From positions 1,922,001 to 1,986,000 of the forward strand of contig JAFLBI010000001.1 in NCBI GenBank assembly GCA_017303835.1: 64,000 bases of DNA, given 5' to 3'. A program made the translations under genes and the position numbers. The stretch comes from Chitinophagales bacterium. GTDB lineage: Bacteria > Bacteroidota > Bacteroidia > Chitinophagales > Chitinophagaceae. Positions 52,186 to 61,119 of this stretch are shown piece after piece (position 1 is the stretch's first letter; the number at the start of each line of letters is the position of its first letter). The notes under the pieces were generated by a model. That model made no database searches. It saw only the letters and a list, made by a program, of their open reading frames with translations, and was not told the origin of the DNA.

Positions 52186-53541
52186 ATGGGCTGTGGATCT
52201 TGTGGAACGGGGAAACCCAATGGATGTAAAAGCAACGGAGGTTGCAGCACGGGCGGTTGTAACCGCTTGAATGTGCATGACTGGCTAATGAACCTGCCTT
52301 TCAGCGACCCCGAAAGTTCCTGCAAAGTAGTAGAGATTAGTTTTAACCAGGGCAGCAGGAAGGAATTCTATCGCAATCCAACTTTACAATATTTTGAAAA
52401 AGGCGAGCTCGTTACCGTAGAAGGTGCGGGTGGTTTTGATGTGGGTGAAGTGAGCCTGAGTGGCGAACTGGTGCGCCTGCAATTGAAAAAGCGGGGTGTA
52501 GATGAGTTCAATCCTGAGATGAAGAAAATCCTGCGCAAAGCTTCTGAGAGAGATATTGAAATTTATCGCACATCAAAAGGTCGTGAAAAGGAAATGCTGG
52601 CACGCAGTCGCGCAATTGCCCGCAGCCTGAACCTACAGATGAAACTCAGCGAAGTGGAATTGCAGGCCGATGGCAAAAAAGCTACTTTCTTCTATACCGC
52701 TGATGATCGTGTGGATTTTCGTGAACTGATTAAGCAATACGCATCCGACTTTAAAGTGAAGGTGGAAATGCGTCAGATCGGTATCCGCCAGGAAGCTGCC
52801 AAAGTAGGCGGTATTGGCTCTTGCGGACGTGAACTCTGTTGCAGTACCTGGTTACATGATTTCAAGAGTGTAAACACTACGGCTGCGCGTTATCAGAACC
52901 TGAGCATTAACCAAACTAAGTTGAGCGGACAATGTGGCCGTTTGAAATGTTGTTTGAATTACGAGCTGGACACATATCTGGATGCTTTGCAACATTTCCC
53001 GGATAATGCAGACTATATTGAAACAGCCCGTGGCCGCGCCAACCTGATCAAGAAAGATATTTTCAAGAACTTGATGTGGTATGTGTTGCCTGATAGCAAT
53101 AAGCAATACCCACTCACCATTCAGCGTGTGAAAGAAATCAAGCGTTTGAATGCGCAAGGCATCAGACCTGAAGAATTACAACCTGTAGAAGTGGTGAGCA
53201 GCAAACCACGTGAAGCAGAACCTGCTTTTGTAGATGTGGTAGGACAAATCAGCTTACGCAGTTTGGAACGCAATAGCAAAAAGCGCCGCGACCGTGATCG
53301 TGAACAACGCAGTGGTGGTGGTGATCGCAGACCAGACAACAGACCGCCGCAACAAGGTGGCGGACAAGCTCCTCGCGGACCACAACAGCAAAGGCCTAAT
53401 CAACCACAACGTCCGCAACAACCTAGCAATAAGCCACAACAAGGCGGACCTAACAGACCGCCACAGCAAAGACCACCACAACAAGGTAATAGACCAGGCG
53501 GTAATCGTGGCCCACAAAGACCAAACGAACCGAAAGCATAA
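52186..53541 (+). CDS. ricT: RicT-like PSP1-domain protein with long disordered tail
   Basis: A 451-residue protein. The N-terminus is Cys-rich (MGCGSCGTGKPNGCKSNGGCSTGGC). The PSP1 domain follows (ADGKKATFFYTADDRVDFRELIK, VEMRQIGIRQEAAKVGGIGSCGRELCCSTWL, SGQCGRLKCCLNYE), with cysteines that coordinate iron-sulfur clusters in the Ric (YaaT/YmcA/YlbF) complex of Bacillus. From ~365 the protein is a low-complexity Arg/Gln/Pro/Gly/Asn tail, unlike Bacillus YaaT. The adjacent holB agrees with known gene order. Its molecular role in this phylum is not established. Confidence 0.88.
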   Translation: MGCGSCGTGKPNGCKSNGGCSTGGCNRLNVHDWLMNLPFSDPESSCKVVEISFNQGSRKEFYRNPTLQYFEKGELVTVEGAGGFDVGEVSLSGELVRLQLKKRGVDEFNPEMKKILRKASERDIEIYRTSKGREKEMLARSRAIARSLNLQMKLSEVELQADGKKATFFYTADDRVDFRELIKQYASDFKVKVEMRQIGIRQEAAKVGGIGSCGRELCCSTWLHDFKSVNTTAARYQNLSINQTKLSGQCGRLKCCLNYELDTYLDALQHFPDNADYIETARGRANLIKKDIFKNLMWYVLPDSNKQYPLTIQRVKEIKRLNAQGIRPEELQPVEVVSSKPREAEPAFVDVVGQISLRSLERNSKKRRDRDREQRSGGGDRRPDNRPPQQGGGQAPRGPQQQRPNQPQRPQQPSNKPQQGGPNRPPQQRPPQQGNRPGGNRGPQRPNEPKA

Positions 53542-53544
53542 AAC

Positions 53545-53572
53545 AATCCCCGCTAAATAGCGGGGATTTTCA
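53545..53572. terminator. bidirectional terminator between ricT and the M3 peptidase gene
   Basis: A perfect 11-bp stem AATCCCCGCTA / TAGCGGGGATT (53545-53555, 53558-53568), with T- and A-rich flanks, between convergent stops. Confidence 0.88.
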
Positions 53573-53574
53573 TT

Positions 53575-55293
53575 TTATAGTTTCTCCATTTCTGCTGCGG
53601 TAAACTCCATCAATGTTTTGATATAGTCTGGAGAGAGATTGAATTCCACACCTGCAGCGGCATACAGTTCAGGTAATGTTTTCGTACCACCTAATGATAA
53701 AGCTTGCACATAGTTTTGAATGGCTTGATCAGGATTTTGTTGATACTGCATCCACAAACCAATTGCACCCAATTGTGCAATACCATATTCGATATAATAG
53801 AATGGCACTTCAAACAAATGCAACTGACGCTGCCAGCCTATTTCTCGGAAAGCTTCTAAGCCGGTGTAATCAATACTATTGGTAGAAAACTCATTTAGGA
53901 TGCCCATCCAAGCTGCCGTTCTTTCTTCAACAGTATGTGTAGGATGTTCATATGCCCAATGCTGGAATTTATCGATGATGGCAATCCATGGGAAGATGGT
54001 GATGGTGCGCTCTAACTGATGTTCTTTGGCACGTTGCAAATCTGCTTCATTATTGAAGAAAGCCTGCCAATGATTCATGCTAAACAATTCCATCGCCATA
54101 CTGGCAACTTCTGCAATCTCAGTTGGGTACTCTTTGAAAGCACTCAATTCCAGGTTATGCGATAAGAAAGAATGAATGGCATGACCACCTTCGTGTACCA
54201 TGGTGGTAACATCACTCATTTGTCCCGCTGCATTCATGAAAATGAATGGCGCACCACTTTCAGCAAGTGGACAGTTGTAACCGCCGGGGGCTTTGCCTTT
54301 GCGGCTTTCCAAATCAAAATGTTTGAGTTCATCCATCTTGCGAAGGCAATTGGCGAAGAATGGATGCAATGATTCGAAGCAGGTGATGGATTTATTCAGC
54401 AAATCTTTACCATCTGTAAAAGGCTTGAGTGGCTGAATGCCTTCAGGCTCAGCTTCTGTATCCCAAGGACGCAGTGTATCAAGGCCAAGCTTGGCTTTTT
54501 TCTTCTGATAAATTTTTTCAATCAGTGGAAGCACATGCAGTTTTACTGCTTCGTGAAACTGGAAGCAATCTTCCTTGGTATAATCGAAGCGACCCATTTC
54601 TGCAAACTTGTAATCTCGATAGTTTGCAAAGCCTGCGTTCACTGCCACTTGATGTCTTTTCTCAATGAGCTGAGAATAGAGTTGGTGCATGGCGTCTTTA
54701 TCCTGCAGTCTGCGTTCCTGAATTTTGCGATAGACTGTTTCGCGCAGGTTTCGGTCATGACTCTCTAAAAACTTACCTGCTTGTTGTAAAGTATACTCTT
54801 GTCCGTTTACCTCAATTGTCATCTTACCCGCAATGGCACCATATTGCTGCTGCATTACATTCAATTCGGCCTGCAATGGAATATTAGCCTCACGATAGAG
54901 TTCAATATTCTTCTTCACGTTACGTAAGTAGGTGAAATATTTATCCTGCGGCAATTCAGCGGTATAGGGTGAAGCTATCAGCTTTTTGTTCAGCGCATCG
55001 GCATAAGGTTGCAGCTTAGGCTGAATTTCCATGAAGAAGAAATTAAATGCTTCTTCCAGAGCTTTATCAGTAGTATCGCAAGTCATGCGGATTTGACGCC
55101 AGCAGGCATCCTCACTCACCACAGCTTCCAGCTCACTCATATCGCGCAGCCATTGCTCTAATTCATCTACACTACTGATAGGACGCTCCAACAGGTTTTT
55201 AAACCAGGGTTCCAAAGCTTCCCAAGTAGTAACAGTAAAATCTTTCGGCAAGAAATGGCGGGGCAGTTTTTCAATTGCAGCACTGAGTTCCAT
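53575..55293 (-). CDS. M3-family oligoendopeptidase (PepF-like)
   Basis: A 572-residue cytosolic metallopeptidase. The zinc motif is MVHEGGHAIHSF (HExxH) with the downstream Glu in EYPTEIAEVASMAMELF. Preceding blocks GKMTIEVNGQEYTLQQAGKFLESHDRNLRETVYRKI and YKFAEMGRFDYTKEDC are typical of the oligoendopeptidase F group. It cleaves short peptides. The start at 55293 (MELSAAIEKLPRHF) is preferred over 55374 because the extra 27 residues overlap the terminator of the previous gene. Confidence 0.92.
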   Translation of the reverse strand: MELSAAIEKLPRHFLPKDFTVTTWEALEPWFKNLLERPISSVDELEQWLRDMSELEAVVSEDACWRQIRMTCDTTDKALEEAFNFFFMEIQPKLQPYADALNKKLIASPYTAELPQDKYFTYLRNVKKNIELYREANIPLQAELNVMQQQYGAIAGKMTIEVNGQEYTLQQAGKFLESHDRNLRETVYRKIQERRLQDKDAMHQLYSQLIEKRHQVAVNAGFANYRDYKFAEMGRFDYTKEDCFQFHEAVKLHVLPLIEKIYQKKKAKLGLDTLRPWDTEAEPEGIQPLKPFTDGKDLLNKSITCFESLHPFFANCLRKMDELKHFDLESRKGKAPGGYNCPLAESGAPFIFMNAAGQMSDVTTMVHEGGHAIHSFLSHNLELSAFKEYPTEIAEVASMAMELFSMNHWQAFFNNEADLQRAKEHQLERTITIFPWIAIIDKFQHWAYEHPTHTVEERTAAWMGILNEFSTNSIDYTGLEAFREIGWQRQLHLFEVPFYYIEYGIAQLGAIGLWMQYQQNPDQAIQNYVQALSLGGTKTLPELYAAAGVEFNLSPDYIKTLMEFTAAEMEKL

Positions 55294-55343
55294 AGTACGA
55301 ATTTGAAGCGCAAAAATACGCGCTGTTAGCGAGGACTGGGCAA

Positions 55344-55368
55344 GAAAAAGCCCTTCTTCAGAAGGGCT
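55344..55368 (-). terminator. terminator after the small lipoprotein gene
   Basis: A 9-bp stem (AGCCCTTCT 55349-55357 with AGAAGGGCT 55360-55368, loop TC); the minus strand continues as TTTTTCTTG. It closes the upstream lipoprotein gene and lies just before the peptidase start. Confidence 0.85.
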
Positions 55369-55377
55369 GGTCAATAT

Positions 55378-55950
55378 TTACAGTTCTTTAATCTTGATGG
55401 TGATCAGCTGGGGAGCATTTTCAGTGCCACCAAAGAAGGGAAAGAGTTTATATCCCTCTGCTTTGGTTGTGGTAGCTGCCCTGGGCATGCTAACGGTTAC
55501 CCCATTCACATTGAAGATATACTGATTACCGGAAACCTTGATAGAGCAAGGAATTTCCGCATTCAAAGGTACAGCAGTGATAAAACGCCAATCATTCACA
55601 GAATTGTTGTAGTTATAGCCTAAGAGCTCAAGTTGGTTATTGTACCAACGCCAGCCAATGCGCGCACTAAACTCATGGTGCTGCTTATTATTGTCAGAGA
55701 AACCATAGAGTTTGTTGATATCCGATTGGTTAGAAGGACTGGCAGTAGTGTATTTAGCCGAATTATCGAATTGCACTATAAACCGCAATGAATCAAGTGT
55801 AACGGGCTGTGTTTTGGCCTGATCGGAGCTTTGTGCCCCTTTCTGGATGGTATAACTCACCCACACACCCTTCAAATCGTTCTTAAATAAGTCCTCTTTC
55901 GTACATGCAGCCAGCAGAAAGAGGGGTAAATACAATAGGATTCGCTTCAT
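55378..55950 (-). CDS. lipoprotein of unknown function
   Basis: A 190-residue lipoprotein (ILLYLPLFLLAAC lipobox, Cys about residue 16). The mature part is beta-strand rich with LKGVWVSYTIQKG, LDSLRFIVQFDNSAKY, ARIGWRWYNNQLELLGYNYN and FNVNGVTVSMPRAA. The layout resembles a small beta-barrel of lipocalin-like type, but I cannot name a family. It is monocistronic with its own terminator and is divergent from mutL (97 bases apart). Confidence 0.75.
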   Translation of the reverse strand: MKRILLYLPLFLLAACTKEDLFKNDLKGVWVSYTIQKGAQSSDQAKTQPVTLDSLRFIVQFDNSAKYTTASPSNQSDINKLYGFSDNNKQHHEFSARIGWRWYNNQLELLGYNYNNSVNDWRFITAVPLNAEIPCSIKVSGNQYIFNVNGVTVSMPRAATTTKAEGYKLFPFFGGTENAPQLITIKIKEL

Positions 55951-56047
55951 TGGAGGTTATTGTTTGCATAAAGGTACGGATTAAGGCAAGTCTTGGTTTA
56001 CTTGTACAAGGAACTGCCTATTTTTACGCCCTTTAAGCAGAACAAGC

Positions 56048-57886
56048 GTGCCGGATATTATTCAACTATTACCTGACAATTTAGCCAACCAGATAGCCGC
56101 TGGTGAAGTGATTCAAAGACCTGCCAGTGCAGTGAAGGAATTACTGGAAAATGCCATTGATGCAGGTGCTACAGAAATTAAACTCATTGTTGCAGATGCG
56201 GGTAAGGCATTGGTACAGGTGATAGATAATGGCAAGGGCATGAGTATGACGGATGCACGTATGGCATTTGAACGCCATGCAACCAGCAAGATCAGGGCGA
56301 TTGAAGATTTGTTCCATATACGTACCATGGGTTTTCGCGGAGAAGCATTGGCTTCTATTGCGGCGGTGGCTCAGGTGGAAATGAAAACCAGACAGGAGCA
56401 TGAGCAATTAGGCACTTATCTGGAAATTGAAAATAGTAAGGTTACCAAGCAAGAACCTTGTGCAGCGCCAACAGGTACCAGCATTAGTATGAAGAACTTG
56501 TTCTTCAATGTACCTGCCAGAAGAAATTTTCTGAAAAGTAATGCAGCTGAGATGCGCCATATCATGGATGAATTCATTCGCGTGGCGATGGCTTTTCCGA
56601 AGATTATCTTTTCGCTTACTGCAAACGGCCAACAAGTTTATTATCTGGAAAGCGGTAGTTTAAAACAACGCATCCTTCAATTGCTCGGCAATCAGTACAA
56701 CACCAAACTGGTACATGTTGCTGAGCAAACAGATTATATGAATATTCAGGGTTTTGTGGGCAAGCCCGATACGGCTCGCAAAACCAGGGGTGAACAGTAT
56801 TTCTTCGTGAACAACCGTTTCATCCGAAGCGCTTATCTCAACCATGCAGTAAACAGCGCTTTTGAAGGTTTGATTGCCAAAGACAGTTTTCCAACTTATG
56901 TATTATTTATTGAGTTAGATCCTGCACAGGTGGACATCAATGTACATCCAACCAAACAGGAAATCAAGTTTGAGGATGAGAAGATTGTCTATGCGTTTGT
57001 ACAAGCAGCCGTGAAACATGCATTGGCACAATTTTCTGTTGCGCCTTCTTTAGATTTTTCGCTGAATGCTGATATTCAGCAATTGGATGCAGTTAGTAAA
57101 CCATTTACAGAAACTGCGCAGTCACAGGCTTCTAGCTCAGACTTGTATCAAACCTTTACGCAAAAAAATCAGGCGCATAAAATTGCACCCAGCAGAGAAA
57201 AAGGATTGGGCCATTGGAGTTCTATGCTGGACCAATTCAAACAACCTGAAGAACAATGGCAACAAAGTTCAACGGAAGATTTGTTGTATGGCAAAACCAA
57301 AAAGCAATCCATTGCCTTAAAGCAGGATGCGCCCTTATTACAATTGCATAATACCTATATCATTGCCTCAGCGATGAATGGATTTGTGTTGGTTCATCAG
57401 CAATTGGCACATGAACGTATTTTATACGAACGCTATGGAACTGCACATCAGCAGCTTATGCCTACACAGAAAACCCTGTTTCCTGTTACGCTGGAATTAA
57501 GCACACCTGATGCGGTTTTACTGGAAGATTTATTGCCGGAAGTCAATAGCCTTGGATATCAAATTGAATACTTTGGTAAGGACAGTTTCATTATTCATGG
57601 TACACCAGCAGATATTTTGGCAGGCAATGAGAAACATTCGATTGAACTATTGCTAGAACAATACAAGCATTTCAGCAGTGATGTGAAATTCAGTAAACGT
57701 GAGCAATTGATTCGCTGTATGGCGCGGCAACAAGCCATTAAAGCCGGACAAAGCCTAAGCCAACAAGAAATGTTGCAATTGGTGGAAGATTTATTGCAAT
57801 GTCAAACACCGAATATCACGCCTAGTGGCAGCCCAACATACCTGGAGTATAAGGAAGATTATCTGGATAATATGTTCCGCAAATAA
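56048..57886 (+). CDS. mutL: DNA mismatch repair protein MutL, endonuclease motifs lost
   Basis: A 612-residue protein starting with GTG. The GHKL ATPase domain has LLENAIDAGATEIKL, VIDNGKGMSMTDA, HATSKI, and TMGFRGEALASIAAV; the second domain includes GEQYFFVNNRF and VDINVHPTKQEIKFEDE. A disordered linker (about 330-430) leads to the C-terminal dimerisation domain. There the DQHA(x)2E(x)4E endonuclease motif reads HQQLAHERILYE (450-461), losing the Asp and His, and CPHGRP reads TPSGSP (591-596). So nicking activity looks absent. The family couples MutS recognition to downstream repair. The start lies 97 bases from the divergent lipoprotein gene. Confidence 0.93.
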   Translation: MPDIIQLLPDNLANQIAAGEVIQRPASAVKELLENAIDAGATEIKLIVADAGKALVQVIDNGKGMSMTDARMAFERHATSKIRAIEDLFHIRTMGFRGEALASIAAVAQVEMKTRQEHEQLGTYLEIENSKVTKQEPCAAPTGTSISMKNLFFNVPARRNFLKSNAAEMRHIMDEFIRVAMAFPKIIFSLTANGQQVYYLESGSLKQRILQLLGNQYNTKLVHVAEQTDYMNIQGFVGKPDTARKTRGEQYFFVNNRFIRSAYLNHAVNSAFEGLIAKDSFPTYVLFIELDPAQVDINVHPTKQEIKFEDEKIVYAFVQAAVKHALAQFSVAPSLDFSLNADIQQLDAVSKPFTETAQSQASSSDLYQTFTQKNQAHKIAPSREKGLGHWSSMLDQFKQPEEQWQQSSTEDLLYGKTKKQSIALKQDAPLLQLHNTYIIASAMNGFVLVHQQLAHERILYERYGTAHQQLMPTQKTLFPVTLELSTPDAVLLEDLLPEVNSLGYQIEYFGKDSFIIHGTPADILAGNEKHSIELLLEQYKHFSSDVKFSKREQLIRCMARQQAIKAGQSLSQQEMLQLVEDLLQCQTPNITPSGSPTYLEYKEDYLDNMFRK

Positions 57887-59197
57887 TTACTGCGTTTGAT
57901 ACACCTGTAATAGAAACTGCTCTACCGCACGTCTTACTATTGTAGCAGATGTTTGGTGGTTATTCACGAGTACAGAGAAGATCAAATGTTTTCCCTTAGC
58001 TGTTTCTAAGAACCCGCTTAAAGCTACTTGTCCGCTTAAAGTACCAGTCTTCGCATACAGTTTCCCATTTAAGTCTTTATAATAGCCGCTCAAAGTACCA
58101 CTGCCACCTGTTGGGAAGATTGAACTGATACGCTTCCAGCTGAAATCCTGTTTCATCTTAGCAAGTATCTGTACAAAGTCTTGCGGTGTAAAGAGATTGT
58201 ATCTGCTGAGTCCGCTACCATCTGCCCAGCGGGGTGCTTGTGGCAGATTGGCGAAATCTGTTTTCAATAAACTATCAATCACTTTATTGTCGCTCATATA
58301 ACCCAGCATCTGCTGACTAATCATCAACAAGGTTTGTTCTGCATAGAAATTATCGCTTCTGTGCATCATGGGTTTGAGTAAAGAATCTGTATGTTGTGAG
58401 TAGACTTTCTTCCAAACAGTGTCTGCAATACTTTCTGAATCCAAAAACTGAATAGTCTTACCCAAACTGTCTTCCAGCAATGCTACTGACAAAGCGTCGT
58501 TGGTTACAAATGGTATATCTGTACTGGTAAAACGGCTACTACCCTTTTCTACTTGAAAACTATTGGAAGCCTGTGGGCGATTGATGCGAATATTATCGCT
58601 GCGCAAATCAGCAAAGATGCTGACAGAGTCTTTGAATAGTTTAGGTGTCGTGATTAAGTTATTTCCACGTTTGCTAAAACGCACCACATTGCCATAGACT
58701 GGTGCAGCAGATCGTTCTGGCATATAAGCTGCATCGTAATCATTCCATGCCCAGCCACTGCCGTACTTCTCTGACTTCCATTCCGGTAAAGTGACGATAA
58801 GCTCATCTGCATGTTGCTTAATGAAATCCGCAACGGGATGTTTCTTGTAATCAGGATGCAATAAAGTTGGATCGCCAGTGAACTTTGCAGTAATACCCGT
58901 TTCTGTTGGAATGTATTGCAAGCCAACAATGCTATCACCTAAATGCTTCATCGCAGCATAACAGGTAACGATTTTGGTATTGCTAGCGGGAACAAAATAT
59001 TTATCGCCCTGGTAGTTGTAGAGATATGCGCCTTTTTCAGGATCATACAAGCTAATACCAATATGTGCTTTGGCTAATTCGGGCTGATTAAAGATGCTTT
59101 TATCGGCAGTCTGCTGTAATTTTTTAGTCGTGTTACAGGCAAACAATACAACTATTGCAATCAGCAAAAAGCAGCGATACAGATGCTTAAATAACAT
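57887..59197 (-). CDS. PBP4-type D-alanyl-D-alanine carboxypeptidase/endopeptidase (S13)
   Basis: A 436-residue lipoprotein: signal FLLIAIVVLFAC with lipidated Cys about residue 21. Active-site motifs are S72-x-x-K75 (VPASNTKIVTCY), SDN in HRSDNFYAEQTL, and KTG in YAKTGTLSGQ. It is a penicillin-binding enzyme that trims or opens peptidoglycan cross-links. It is shorter than E. coli PBP4 in the inserted domains. Start 59197 is preferred over 59248 because it gives a proper lipoprotein signal; the longer form would also overlap the arginase-like gene by 28 bases. Confidence 0.93.
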   Translation of the reverse strand: MLFKHLYRCFLLIAIVVLFACNTTKKLQQTADKSIFNQPELAKAHIGISLYDPEKGAYLYNYQGDKYFVPASNTKIVTCYAAMKHLGDSIVGLQYIPTETGITAKFTGDPTLLHPDYKKHPVADFIKQHADELIVTLPEWKSEKYGSGWAWNDYDAAYMPERSAAPVYGNVVRFSKRGNNLITTPKLFKDSVSIFADLRSDNIRINRPQASNSFQVEKGSSRFTSTDIPFVTNDALSVALLEDSLGKTIQFLDSESIADTVWKKVYSQHTDSLLKPMMHRSDNFYAEQTLLMISQQMLGYMSDNKVIDSLLKTDFANLPQAPRWADGSGLSRYNLFTPQDFVQILAKMKQDFSWKRISSIFPTGGSGTLSGYYKDLNGKLYAKTGTLSGQVALSGFLETAKGKHLIFSVLVNNHQTSATIVRRAVEQFLLQVYQTQ

Positions 59198-59220
59198 GGT
59201 GAAAAGGTACAGAAACCTAT

Positions 59221-60354
59221 TTACATACGCTCCATAGCACGCAGCCATCTTTCCGGAATATCATTGCCGGCGGCAATCATATAATCGCGCTGGTTGCTGG
59301 CGATATATGCACCATCGGGCATACGCATCCACCAACGGCCAGTCTTTTTACTTTGTATAAATGTGGTTTCCACTTCGGCAAATGCCATGGTGAATTCGTT
59401 AAAGCTGCTTTTATCTTCCATATCTGCTTCATGTTTGAGGCGGAAGATGCCATCCATCAGGTACCAGATCATGTGTGCCAATTGCTTGGCTGTAAGTTCA
59501 TGTTCATCCCATTCTGCTATATAACCATACAGACCAATGGTGCTGATGTGGTTACTCATACCTGCAAATTGCATCAGCGTACAAGCTTCTTCTCCATTGA
59601 ATCCATTGGGCGTGAGACGGTTTGCAGGTGCATGTGCATGTTGTATCGCCGCAATATCGAAAGTGAGCATATGGCTGTTGCGAATACAAGGCTCCATTTC
59701 CTGAATATCTTCCTTCACCTTGCCTACGCGATAGCAATCGAAGCGCAGTTTATCAATGGTTTCCAGCATACCTGGATGTACATAATAACTCTGAAAACCG
59801 ATATGGTTATAATGACGCAGGAAATTGGGTTCTGAAGTAAATAACTCCATCAGGAAATTATCCGCAGGCAGCAAGCTGTCTGTATCCATATCCATGCGCG
59901 CATCCACACAGCTGACTTCAATGATACGCTTCAATGATGCATAGGCACCATACTGCGCCATGGTTACATCATGTGAGCCGCCAAGAATCAATACTTTTTT
60001 ATTGAGTAAGATTAATTCAGTCAGTACTTCACGGAGTGCAGCGTATGTATCTAATAAGGTTGCACCGGTTTTAATATTCCCAATATCGGCCACTTTTACA
60101 TCCTTGTGCCAATGGAAGAGTTGGTAGAATTCACAGCGTACTTTATCGGGACTATTCGACTGTGATACTTCTGATGCACCGCCACGCATTTCTGTACAGC
60201 CAATCAGGATCAAGTCTGCATCTTGTAAATCTGGGAATTCCTCTTCATATACAATTATGTGCTGACCTATCTGCGTAGGCTTATAGGCTTCATCTAAACT
60301 AATATGGGCAATACTGATAGGATCTAAAAAATCGATAATGGTTTGCAGCGACAT
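59221..60354 (-). CDS. arginase-fold protein of the formimidoylglutamase type, degenerate metal site
   Basis: A 377-residue protein with the ureohydrolase fold: ILGGSHDVTMAQYGAY holds the first metal His (H128), SCVDARMDMD the second motif, and LTFDIAAIQHAHAPANRLTPNGFNGEEA the third. In canonical enzymes these are DAHxD and SxDxDxxDP. Here the second motif His is Arg (R153) and the third motif second Asp is Ala (A235), so two of six manganese ligands are lost. The name formimidoylglutamase is a family label for histidine breakdown; no other hut gene is present, so the activity is doubtful. Confidence 0.82.
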   Translation of the reverse strand: MSLQTIIDFLDPISIAHISLDEAYKPTQIGQHIIVYEEEFPDLQDADLILIGCTEMRGGASEVSQSNSPDKVRCEFYQLFHWHKDVKVADIGNIKTGATLLDTYAALREVLTELILLNKKVLILGGSHDVTMAQYGAYASLKRIIEVSCVDARMDMDTDSLLPADNFLMELFTSEPNFLRHYNHIGFQSYYVHPGMLETIDKLRFDCYRVGKVKEDIQEMEPCIRNSHMLTFDIAAIQHAHAPANRLTPNGFNGEEACTLMQFAGMSNHISTIGLYGYIAEWDEHELTAKQLAHMIWYLMDGIFRLKHEADMEDKSSFNEFTMAFAEVETTFIQSKKTGRWWMRMPDGAYIASNQRDYMIAAGNDIPERWLRAMERM

Positions 60355-60414
60355 GAAGACATTTTTCTCCCTACAGAGACGCTCAAAGCACTGCTTTTAT
60401 TGTGCCAAACCAGC

Positions 60415-61119
60415 TTAATCTGTGTACTTATAGCCAACACCACGTACAGAGTGGAAATGACGTGGATTGCGGCTATCGGTTTCAAAATATTTCCGGAAAC
60501 TCAAGATGAAGTTATCAATAGTACGGGTAGAAGGATAGACATTATAGCCCCAAACAATCTGCAGAATCTTCTCACGTGTTACAACCTCTCCTTTATTTTC
60601 AATCAGCAGTTTAAGTAACTGTGCTTCTTTCTTGCTCAGTGTAATGGTTTCACCGGTGATACCGATGGCTTCCTGTGCTTTGAAATCAATTGTATTGTTA
60701 CCGAACTGATAAGTATCACCGATACTCTCTTTTTCCTGTAGTTTCTTATTCTTATCAATCAGTTTTTCTACGCGCAGCAAAAGTTCTTCCAGGTTGAAAG
60801 GCTTGGTGAGGTAATCATCCGCACCTTTTTTCAGTCCGAGCACACGATCTGAGCTATTGCTTTTTGCACTGAGTATGAGAATAGGCAGTTCACTGTTTTT
60901 AACCCGGATGGTTTCTGTAACACTAATACCATCTAATTCGGGCAGCATCACATCCAGAATGATGAGGTCAAAATATTCGCCGGCAACAGCCTGTAGGGCT
61001 GCAGCACCATCATAAGCGGAGGTAACGGTATATCCTTCCAGCTCCAAATTGAGTTTGAGGGCTTCATGCAGGTTTTCCTCATCTTCCACCAACAGAATAT
61101 TGCCTTTTTCACTGCTCAT
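60415..61119 (-). CDS. OmpR-family response regulator
   Basis: A 234-residue regulator: receiver domain with VEDEEN, phosphoacceptor D56 in LIILDVMLPELDG, K106 in DDYLTKPF; then a winged-helix output domain (TLSKKEAQLLKLLIENKGEVVTREKIL, TRTIDNFILSFRKYFE, FHSVRGVGYKY). Its start overlaps the kinase stop by 4 bases, so the two form a coupled two-component system. Target genes are not shown. Confidence 0.96.
   Translation of the reverse strand: MSSEKGNILLVEDEENLHEALKLNLELEGYTVTSAYDGAAALQAVAGEYFDLIILDVMLPELDGISVTETIRVKNSELPILILSAKSNSSDRVLGLKKGADDYLTKPFNLEELLLRVEKLIDKNKKLQEKESIGDTYQFGNNTIDFKAQEAIGITGETITLSKKEAQLLKLLIENKGEVVTREKILQIVWGYNVYPSTRTIDNFILSFRKYFETDSRNPRHFHSVRGVGYKYTD

Noticed and set aside
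53254-53560. Open frames on both strands over the ricT tail
   Set aside because: They mirror the repetitive CCA/CAA-rich codons of the low-complexity tail and have no independent support.
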